Positions 10,447 to 22,400 of a DNA stretch of 58,770 bases are shown one piece after another (position 1 is the first letter of the stretch; each line of letters starts with the position of its first letter). Under the pieces are notes generated by a model. The model did not search any database, had not been told where the DNA came from, and saw only the letters and a list, made by a program, of their open reading frames with translations. Source of the DNA: a virus; the IMG/VR virus record IMGVR_UViG_3300045999_011096, positions 1-58,770 of that record; one strand, given 5' to 3'. The translations under genes were made by a program, and so were the position numbers.

Positions 10447-13400
10447 TGGCAACAGTCCGCAGCGTAGATTTTCTTCCTGAGATTTTTCAGACTGATGCCA
10501 ACAAACAATTTTTGGCAGCAACACTTGATCAACTGATACAAGAGCCCAAATTTAGAAAAACACAAGGCTTTATTGGTCGTCGTGTAGGCCCCGGCGTCAA
10601 TCCCAACGACAAATACGTGGTAGAACCCACGGTCACAAGAAGTAACTACCAACTTGAACCTGGGGTGGTCAGTCTCGTGCCAGACACCGACACAATCAAC
10701 AACGCCATTACCTATCCTGGACTCAATGATGCTGTGACTTTCCAAGACGGCAACGGTAGTCGACCTGACAGACTGTATTCCAGCGAATACTATACCTGGG
10801 ATCCGTTTATTGATTTTGATACTTTCATAAACTTCAGTCAATACTATTGGGTTCCAAATGGCCCCGATGTAGTGGATGTAAGTGCTACTGAGATTCCAAC
10901 CACTGATAATTTTGTAGTAACCAGCACCAACAATGTGTACAATTTTTCAGGCGTCAACGGCAACAGCCCAGTAATCGAACTGGTACGTGGCGGCAGTTAC
11001 ACATTTCAAGTAACTGATCAATTTTGGATTCAGAGTGCGCCCGGCATTGCAGGCACGATTCCGGCCACCCCAAATATCAGCAGTCGAGATGTTTATGGAG
11101 TAGCCAACAATGGAGAAGATTCTGGCACTGTGGTATTCAATGTGCCCCAGAAAAATGCGCAGAGTTTTTACTACACCTCTCTTGACAGCATTGGTACAAT
11201 TGACCTAGTGACTGAATTGGGTTTTGATGATATCAACGGGCAACCTTTGGTTGATTTTATTCTTGCCAACGGCGGCATTGATGGCACAACCAACTTAGAT
11301 AATCGCACACTGGTTTTTCTCAACAACCCTGCTTACACACAAAAATATCAAATCACCTACAACACTGTTGGTGACGTAATTTATTTGCAAGTTTCATTGC
11401 TGGCCAATATCAATAATTTAGAAAAGTGGACCACCAGTTACGGAGCAGTTTACAGCAGTACCCAATGGTACAAAGATGAGGCTGGAGTTATTCGTAGTAT
11501 TCCGCTGTTGAGCGCCATTCAAGATACACTGTATTACCAGTCTGGCACAAACTCAGAAATTTTTGGCCGCATCACACTGATCGAACCTGGCGCCAGCAGC
11601 GTACTAGACGTTGACACCATAATTGGTAGAAAAACTTATACCAGCCCCAACGGTGTGGCATTTACCAACGGACTCAAGGTAAGATTCACTGGAGATGTAG
11701 TACCCATCAGTTACAAGTCAGGCACCTCAAGTTTTGAGTGCACTGCCACTGAAGCCAACACAAACTACATCACATATTATGATGCTGGCAGTTTATATGT
11801 AGGCCAACAAGTGGTGTTTTTGACCCCCACACTTGGGGGACTTGACGCTGGCACAACATATTATGTAAGATCAATTGCAGCCAGCGGGATCAAATTCACA
11901 GTCAGTGCAGTTCCGGGCGGCCCCGCAGTGACCTTGCAAAACGGCACAGGTGCCATGAACGCAATTGGCATCAGCAATCACGAATACTACGTGAGTGGTG
12001 TTGGAATTGCAATTGAGTTGTTGCCAGTGACAGACTTTGTTGTGCCCGAAACCTATGTTGAAGACTACAATGATAGTACCATTGCAGTAGAGCCCGCTGA
12101 TCCTGATTATCTAACAATCAGCCGCGCCAGCCGAGATTTAAATGCATGGACTAGAAGCAATCGTTGGTTCCACGTCAGCGTGTTAAATGCCACGGCAGAA
12201 TATAACAACACTGCTGCCAACCTTGACAATAATCTTCGTGCCAAGCGTCCAATTATTCAGTTCCGTCCTGGAGTACGTTTGTGGAACATGGGAACTCAAG
12301 GCAAAGCACCTGTAGACATCATTGATTTCACAGAAACTGATGCATTTTCAAATGTGGAAGGATCTACTGGTTACACAACCAATGGCTACTCCTTGGTTGA
12401 AGGATCAAGAGTTATATTTGCTGCTGATGAAGATTTGTCTGTGCGCAACAAGATATATGTGGTGACCTTTGCTGTTCCAGACACGATTCCTCCTTTGATT
12501 GCTCAACCAGTGATTGTGTTGACCGAAGCCGCTGATGGCGCAGTTGAATTAGATGAATCAACTGTGTGTTTAAATGGCAACACTATTGCTGGCAAAACAT
12601 TTTGGTATGATGGCGCTGACTGGATTGAGGCTCAGCAGAAAACCAAGGTTCAACAAGCACCTTTGTTCAACATCTATGATGTGGACGGTGTAAGTTTTGG
12701 TGACAGAGTCAAATATCAATCCAGCAACTTTGTGGGATCAAAGCTGTTTAGTTATGCAGTGGGTGACACCACCATTCTTGACCCAGTGCTGCAATTTCCC
12801 TTGCAATATTTGAACATCAACAACGTGGGAGACATTGTTTTTGACAACAATTTGTATGTTGACAGTTTCACTTACACTATAGACAATGTCAGTACAGTTA
12901 CTCCAATCAGTTCAGGTGCGGCCAGAGAATACGCAACACGAACTGCATACGCCAAGTTAATTGGTTGGCAAACCGCAGTGGTTGAACAACAAATTTATCA
13001 ACAATTTCAGTTCAACTACACTGGCAGTCGACTTCAACTTGATATTGCAGTAACCCCGCAATCATCTATTGCAATGCCAGTAATCAAGGCCTATATTGGC
13101 GGACAATTTATTGATCCAAGCCAATATACCTATACCGTTGGCGACGCCAGCACAACCATTACCTTGAGCAACACATATCTGCCTACAGATGTAATTGAAA
13201 TTTTGGCACTAAGTGATCAGACCAGCAAGGTGGGGTTTTACCAAGTACCAAACAATTTAGAAAATAATCCTCTCAATGCCAACAGCTCATCGTTTACCTT
13301 GGGCACAATCCGTACTCACTACGAGAGCATTTGCGAAAACTTATTGGCGTTGACTGGGCCTATCAACGGATCTAACAACAGTCGTGATCTTGGAAACATT

Positions 13401-16400
13401 GTACCATACGGTTTGGTAATACTTCAACAAAGTAGTCCGCTGACTTTGGCCGGCTACTTTATGCGCAGTTCTGCTTACAATATTTTTGCGTCATTGCAGT
13501 ACAGCAGTCGTGAGTACACCAAATTCAAAGCGCAGATGTTGGATGCGGTGCTGAATCAAAACAACATTGCATTTAGAACCACAGCCAGTATTCTAGACGA
13601 AGCCATACAAGATATTACCCTAGGCAAGTTAAACACTCAGCCCTTCTACTGGAGCGACATGATTCCTCAAGGGGTAACTTCTTACAGCAATACCTACAAT
13701 ATTGGTCTAGTCATCAACTATGTTTTTGACACAGTACAAGTTTACAATTACACATCTTCCAACTATTTAGGATTGTGTGTGTATCTAAACGATCAAATTC
13801 TAACTCGTGACAAAGATTATGTGGTGGCCACAAACGGTCCTAGAATCACAATCACCACAACTCTTGTCACCGGCGACACAGTTACCATCAACGAGTACGG
13901 CGCCACTTACGGAAGCTTTGTGCCCAACACTCCTAGCAAAATGGGTTTGTACCCAGCCTGGGAGCCAGAGATTACCACGCTTGTGACCAGCAATGGCACA
14001 GGTGAATTCATAATTGGGCATGATGGAAGCTCAACTCCAGTGTTTGGTGACATTCGCGATCAAGTGCTGCTGGAATTTGAAACTAGAATTTACAGCAACA
14101 TTAAGCAAGATGGCAATCCTGTTCCTCTCACAGTGGAAGATGTATTGCCGGGTCAGTTTCGTGATACCGGTTACAGCTTTGAAGAAGTTAACTCAATTTT
14201 TGGTTCTGATCTGTTGAGTTTCTGTGGTTGGAACAAATTGGATTTCAAAACTCAGACGTTCAGTGCGACCAACGAGTTTACATGGAACTACAGCAATACC
14301 ACCAACCGACTCAACAACGAAAACTTGTTGGGCGCTTGGCGCGGAATTTATCGTTATTTCTACGACACACAGCAGCCAAGCTATACTCCTTGGGAGATGC
14401 TGGGTTTCACAATTGAACCCGACTGGTGGCAAGATCGTTATGGACCTGCGCCATATACTGGGGATAACTTGGTGTTGTGGGATGACCTAGAAGCAGGCTT
14501 GGTTGCTGATCCCGTTGCACCTTACATTCGTCCAGAATATGCTCGTCCTGGTCTTACATCGGTGATTCCCACTGGTCCGGAAGGTGAATTATTGAGCCCC
14601 CTCAACTCAGTTGTGGGCGTGGTGCCATTCAATCAAAATGTCACATCTAAATACCAGAAGAGCTGGGCAATCGGCGATGGCGGCCCAGTTGAAGCATCGT
14701 GGTGGAATTCAAGTTCATATCCATTCTCGGTAATGCATGTGTTGGCAGTTACTCGTCCGGCAAAATTCTTTGCACTGTTTGCTGACAGAGATTTGTACAA
14801 GTTTGACACTGACTACAATCAATATCTCTACAATGGTCGCTATAGATTAGATGCCAACGGTGTTGAAGTATATGGCAATGGCGTCAGCAAAGCCAGTTAC
14901 ATCAACTGGATTGTGGATTACAACAGACAAACTGGAATTGACTCAACCGATCTGTTGACTGCAGATCTCAAGGCCCTGGATGTGAGATTGTGCTATCGTA
15001 TGGCCAGCTACTCAGACAAACAGTACATCAAGTTGATTACTGAAAAGTCCAGCCCCAACAGTACCAATACAACACTGACCATTCCTGATGAAAGCTACAA
15101 CATTTTGTTGTATAAAAATCAACCGTTTGATCAAATCAAGTACAGCAGTGTAGCGGTGCAAAAGGTCGACGGCGGCGGATTTGCTGTGTTTGGATATGGT
15201 ACATCGCAGCCTTATTTTGAAATACTACAAAGTCAAGCAGTTGGTCGATTGCAAGAATACAGCTCAGGCGGCATCACTGTTCGTGTACCAACTTTCTACA
15301 CTGATGCTGTGGTGCAAGTTCCTTACGGATATGTGTTTGTCAACGAAACTGCTGTGAGTGACTTTTTGTTGAGTTACGGAAAGTTGTTGGAAAAACAAGG
15401 ATTAACGTTTGACAACATGGTCAATGGTTATGAGCTCAGCTGGCCAAGAATGGTAAATGAATTTTTGTACTGGAGCCAACAGGGCTGGAGTACAAATGCC
15501 ATTATCAATTTGAATCCCTTGGCCGAAGGGTTGACTGTGACCCGTCCCGGTGCAGTGGTGGATGGCATTGTGACCGAAACCACTGAAAATCTACTGTTGG
15601 ATCAAAACTCAAACGAAATCCCCACACGCTCTTTGAATGTGGTTCGTCTGGGCAACACTTTTACTATACAACCGTTGTCCACACAAAGCATCAGCTATAT
15701 CAATTTGAGATTTACCAATTTTGAACACATGATGGTGTTGGACAACCAAAGTGTGTTTGGCGACCTCATATATGATCCAATCACTGGTGCAAGACAAAGC
15801 AGACTGACACTGGTGGCTGTAACCACCAGTGACTGGAATGGCAGCGTAGACACGCCTGGATTTATTTTGAATCAGGACAACGTTCAAGAGTGGACCGGAC
15901 TTAAGACGTACCCCAAGGGAGAGATTGTCAAATACAAGAATGTTTATTGGTCAGCACTTAAAATTGTGCAACCTAGCGCAAAGTTCAATTTCAATGACTG
16001 GGCCCAGAGTGATTACACTCAAATTGAATTGGGGTTGTTGCCTAACCTTGCCAACAAAGCCGATCAATTGGCCAACAGCTACAATATCAACGATGCCAAT
16101 ATCGAAAGTGACAACGATTTATTGAGTTATGGGCTAATTGGTTTCAAGCCACGGCAGTATCTAGCCGCACTAAATCTCGATGATGTCAGTCAGGTCAATG
16201 TGTATCGTCAGTTCTTGGGCACCAAGGGTACTATACTGGCAGCAGAATTATTCAAATCGGCCAACCTTGGCAAAGAGGCAGCTGATTACACAATCTATGA
16301 AAATTGGGGAGTTCAACGAGCAGTTTACGGTGCCAATGCTAACCGTAGTTTCTTTGAATTGAGATTAAATCGTGCATTGTTGAGCAGCAATCCCAGCTTG

Positions 16401-19400
16401 GTAGAAGTAGTTGTGCCTCAGCAATCAAGCCAAGCTGATCAAACAGTATTGTTGTCTGATGTGTGGCGCTCCAGCTACAATCTCACCAGTACCAATATTT
16501 TGCCTACCACTACCGAACTGCCCACTGACATAGGATTGCCAACAGCTGGATATGTGAGTTTGGACGATGTTGATATCACAGTATTTGACATCAACAACAC
16601 AGACAGTCTTGCGGCCAACATTGATCAAATTGAAGTGGGAACCAGCATCTGGGTGGCCAAGATCAACGATTACGACTGGAACATTTATCGTGCCCAAGCA
16701 GTGCCTGGTCAAATACAGCATGTTTGTGACAATTTAAACGGAACCAGCCGAGTAATTTTCAACAGTCAGCACGGGTTAAAAGCTGGTGACAAACTGATCA
16801 TCAAGTTCTTTGACAGTGAGATCAACGGCGTGTATCAAGTACTCAACGTTCCATCACTTGACACAGTGAACATTGCATTTACTTTCACAAGCAATCGTGC
16901 AGTGGCCAATGGCACAGGTCTAGGATTTACCTTGCAAACCATGCGGGTAGCTCAGGCCAGCGATGTGGGCGACCTGTCATATGCATTGAATATTTTGCCC
17001 GGCGCCAAAGTTTGGGTAGACGACAACGGCTCGGGTCTATGGGAAGTGCTTCAGAAGAACAATGTATTTTCAAGCATTGTTACGTTGAACCCAGAGTTGC
17101 TTGATGCCAGCGAACAATACGGAGCCAGCGTAGCACAGGCCAGAAACAAAGTGGCTGCCTTGGTGGGTAGTCCACGCTATGGTTTTGCTAGTGGCACCGC
17201 CCGGGGAGCCATCTACGTTTATGTCAAGAGTTTCAGCGATCAATACACTCCAGTAAGTCCGTTGGGCACTGGTGATGCCATACTCACCCTGGATACCACA
17301 GGTCTTCGCGGATACGGCAATGCCATAGACTTTGGCAATCAAACTTATGCCGTGGCCGGTGCCAGCGCCAGCCTGGGTTCGGCAGGGCAAGCCGACAACG
17401 GCTATGCAGTTGTGATTTATCGTGATCCAGTGTTGGGTGTTCCTGGATCTATTCCTTATGGGCAATCGCAATTGTTAACTCAACCTGCAGGCTACGGAAC
17501 ACTATTGACTGGTGCAGGTGAATTTGGTTACAGCGTGGCCATGAGCTTGGACGAACGTTGGATGTATATTGGTGCCCCGGGGTTGAATCAGGTGCATGCT
17601 TATGGTTATGTCGACTGGCAAGATCAGTTAATCAGAACCTTGGCTGATGGTACCACTTTATTATATGCCATCGCTGACAATATACAAATCAACAACAAGT
17701 ACCAACTCAAAGTAACCCTCAATGGACAGGTGCAAACGGTTGACGTAGACTACACTATTGACAACAATTTCAACATTGTTACCTTTGTAAACAATCCTGG
17801 CGTGACCACTGCTGGTAGTTTTATTTCTGGACAAACATATACTATTTTAAGTGTGGGCACTACTGACTTTGTTGCAATTGGTGCAAGTTCAAACACTGTG
17901 GGAGTTGAGTTCATTGCCACTGGCTCAGGATCTGGTACTGGCACTGCACTTGCATCAACCTTGATTGAATTTGCAAGATACAACAGTTTTCAAATTCCTT
18001 ATACTGCATCAACATATGATCTTGATGATGACATTGATGCTGATGGTCGTAGAGTTGGATTATTCACCGCTACAAACATTTACTCTTTCAGCATCAAAGT
18101 TAACGAGTCGCTGTTGCGTCCCAACATCGATTACACATTCTCTGGAACCACAGTGACCTTTACTGGATCCTACAGCCTAACCGACATTATTGTGGTCAGC
18201 GCCAAAGGATACTTTGAATATGTAGATACAATTGACTCTAGCATGGTCACTGGCGGTCTAACTGCTGGTGACAGATTTGGTCATTCAGTGTCATGCACCA
18301 CAGACGGCCGCCAAGTCATGATTGGAACCCCAGAACGTACCATTGATGGTGAAGTCCAGGCAGGTACAGTTTATGTATTTGATCGCAATGTACAAAAGTT
18401 CATATACGGCTCGGATCCCTCCAGTGTGAGCTTCACAGTGCTGGGCGGAACGCCTACTGCACCAGTCAGTGTATTGGTCAACAATGAATTCTTTATCAAC
18501 CAAGACAACAGCGTGATCAATGCTCCCAACTCGTTTACTGTGTCTGGTGACACTGTGACCATATTGGGCGATCTGCAAATTGGTGACATAATTGAAATTG
18601 AAACCAATCAATTTCAGCAGGTGCAACAAGTTGACCAACATGTGACAGCTGACTTCAGTAACTTTGGCCAAGCTGTACAAATTTGCAGTAACAATTGCAG
18701 TTTGTATGTTGGCGAACCGCAGAGCAGTCAACAAATATTCAAAGGTGGTGTTGTTGAACGTTTTGTAAATCAAAGCAGAGTATATGGCACTATCACAGCC
18801 ACCGTGGCCAATCCAGCTTTGACTGCCGGGGACACTATTAGAATTGACAACATAGATGTTGAGGTTCCTGTGGCGCAAACTGTAGCCAGCCTGGCCACAG
18901 CGATCAATGCCGCAGTTCCAAATGTTCTAGCCACAGTCAGCAGCACTGGTTATCTCACAATCAGCGTCAAGAATTCAGCAGCAGCCGCTCCTTTCAACAA
19001 GGTACAAGTGGCACCCGGTTCAGTAGGATCAACATTTGCTGATTTTGGGTTCGAAACGTTTGTATGGACACAGAACATTACCAGCCCATACCCTGTACAA
19101 TACGCAGGATTTGGCGGCGCAATCAGCATAAATGATTCAGCTGAAAACTTGGTGGTAGGCGCACCTCAAGGCACAATCTATCTTGAAACGGTGTTTGATG
19201 ATGGTACCACAGTGTTTGACGCTGGCAGCACAATATTTTTCTCGGTAATTGTGCAGAGCGGTGCAATTTACACATTTGATTATTTGCCCAGCAGCTCGCT
19301 GACTGTGACCAACCCTGGTAAGTTTGTGTTTGGCCAACAAATCAACAACAATCTTGTTGGGCAGTATGATATGTTTGGTGCTGCGGTTGACTATACTTCG

Positions 19401-22400
19401 GGCGTGTTAATGGCCGGCGCACCAAAAAATGATGCCGGTGACAGCGATGCAAACTTTGGAGCTGTGTTTGTGTTTGAAAACCCAACTCAATCACCGGCTT
19501 GGAGTGTGATAGAGATTCAACAACCCACAGTGGACATTAGACTGTTGAATTCAGTGTTTTTCTTTGACAGCATCACCAGCGCACGAACTGAATTCTTGGA
19601 TTTTATAAATCCATTGCAAGGAAAAATATTGGGCGCTGCCCGAGCCAACATTGACTACGTGGGCGCAGTGGACCCTGCGGCCTATAATGTGGGACCCGCA
19701 AACCTCAAAGGCAGCACATGGTTCGCTGATCATGTAGGAGAAATTTGGTGGGATATCAGTTCAGTTAGATTCATTGATCCCAATCAAGACAGCATAGTGT
19801 ACGCCAGCCGACGCTGGGCACAGTTGTTCCCTGGTAGCGAAGTTGATGTGTACCAGTGGGTTCAAAGCACAACACCGCCATCAACTTACACAGGCGAAGG
19901 CATACCACTGAACACGGTTTCCTATACAGTCAACACTAATTTGTCACAAGATGGAACATTTGCTACCTATTATTATTTCTGGGTGCGTGGCATCACAGTC
20001 ACAGCCACGCAGCTAGGCAAAACATTGCCGGCCAGCACTGTAGCATCTTACATTGCTGATGCCAAGGCCAGTGGCATTCCCTACATGGCACCCATAAATG
20101 CCAACACAATTGCATTGTACAACTGTGCTGATCTTATTTCAGCCAGCGACACAGTAATCAGCATTGAATATGATCGTGAATTTACCAACGATAATGTACA
20201 CGTTGAATACGAACTGATTCCTCAAGACCGTGCTGATGGTTTTTTGAGTGACAATTTATATCGTAAACTACAGGACAGTTTCTGCGGGGTAGACACCTTT
20301 GGTAACAAAGTACCTGATCCTAACCTGGGACCCGCTGAACGATATGGAGTACAGTTCCGCCCGCGTCAATCAATGTTCGTGGATCGTTTTGCTGCGTTAA
20401 AAAATTATCTAAAACGTGCAAATGCAGTGCTGGCACAGTATCCAATCACTGAAGATAAGTCGTTTAATCTGTTGAACAGCAGTGACCCAATTCCGTCGCA
20501 GACCGAGATTGTTGATGCTGTCACCGTCACCAATTGGAACCTTCAGGTTGCCAACTTGGAAATACTGGGATTCCAAACACCGTTCTGGAGTGATCCCTTG
20601 GGATCAATACCACTGGGTTACAAGTATCTTGTGACCACTGACAGCAGTCAACGAGGATTGTGGACCATTTACACTGTTCAAGAAAGCGATACTGCGCCCA
20701 ACACTAGAGAATTGGTTCTTTCCAAGGTACAAGGGTACAATACTCCAGACTATTGGAGCTACATCAATTGGTATCGTCCTGGATACAATTCCAGCACCAA
20801 AGTTGTTGCTGAGGTTGCCAATTATGCATCCTTGAGCACACTGACTGTCACAGTTGGCAGCAGTGTAAAAGTCACAGCCAATGCTCAAGGAAAATTTGAA
20901 ATCTATCTTAGAACCGATCTGGGTTGGGAACGAGTTGGGTTGCAAGATGGCACCATTGAATTCAGCGCGGAACTATATGACTATGCACTGGGCAGATTTG
21001 GATTTGACGTAGAAGTATTTGATGCACAGTATTTTGATCAAGAGCCTGTGATAGAAACAAGAAAAATTATTCAAGCCATCAACGAAGAACTATTTGTTGG
21101 CGACTTAGAAATACAGCGCAACAAGTTGTTGGTGTTGATGTTTAACTTTGTGTTGAGTGAATTCTCTGCACCAGAGTGGCTGGTCAAGACATCGCTAATT
21201 GACGTTGATCATAGAATTCGCCAACTGATACCGTATCAAAACTACGTGCGAGACAACCAAGAATTTGTAAGTGACTACATCCAGGAAGTCAAACCATATC
21301 ACGTGACCATTAGAGAATTTAACTTGCTGTACAACGGTTTTGATGAATTTTTTGGTGATATAACTGACTTTGATTTGCCGGCCTACTACAATACTTCGCT
21401 GGAAATACCTAAGTTTACCAGTCCTATATTGTTACCATACAATAACGGAACAGCATTTAATTCTAGCACCAACATCGAAAGTGACGTACCATCAACCAGC
21501 GCATTGTGGTCAACTTGGCCGTACAATCAGTGGTACAGCAATTATTTGTTGTCGTTGGAAAGTGTACAAATTATTGATGGTGGATCGGGTTATACACAAC
21601 CCCCAGTGGTGATAATCACAGGAGGTGCAACAGAACCGGCCAAAGCCACCGCTGTAATCAATAGTATTGGACAAGTTGTTGCAGTAAATGTTACCAACTC
21701 GGGATCAGGCTATATTCAAACCCCAACAATAACATTTGATGGTGGCAACGGTGTTGCTGCCCGGGCATATGCAGTAATGAACAACAGCCTAGTACGCAGT
21801 TTCCGCACAGTGATCAAGTATGATCGTTTTCAGTATTTTTCAGACATAGCATCTTGGGAACCAAATCAAATTTACAATCCCGGTGCCCTGGTACGTTACG
21901 ATGATCGCGTGTGGCAAGCCAGCGCAGCAACGCCAGTTACTGGCCCCACGTTCAATCTTGAAGATTGGACCCTGATCCCAGCACGACAACTAAGTGGCGT
22001 TGATCGTACCATGGGTTACTATGTGCCTGGAGTCAATCAACCAGGACTTGAGTTGCCATTGTTGATCGACGGTGTTGATTATCCTGGGGTACAGGTGTAC
22101 GGCGATTACTTCTTGAACAACCCAACATCAATAGACGCCAACTACTCTAGCGAATTTACAGATGTAACACTGGGAACATCGCCCACAGACATCAATGTGG
22201 ACGGCGGCGAGTTTATTGGCTTGTACGAAGGCCACGCTCCTGAAGAATTGGTCAACGGCGCAGAATTTGACACCCTTGATTTCCGCGTGTACACCAGACC
22301 CGGTGCTGACTGGAATCGCGACGGTCACGGTTTCCAGTGGAGCAGCGTTCGTTACAGTTTCGACCCTACCATTGAAACCGACTACAGCTGGGCAGGAATT

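Noticed and set aside
18291-18878. 195-aa antisense frame inside the giant gene
   Set aside because: It is wholly contained in a well-supported coding frame with consistent codon pattern; the antisense product shows no domain.
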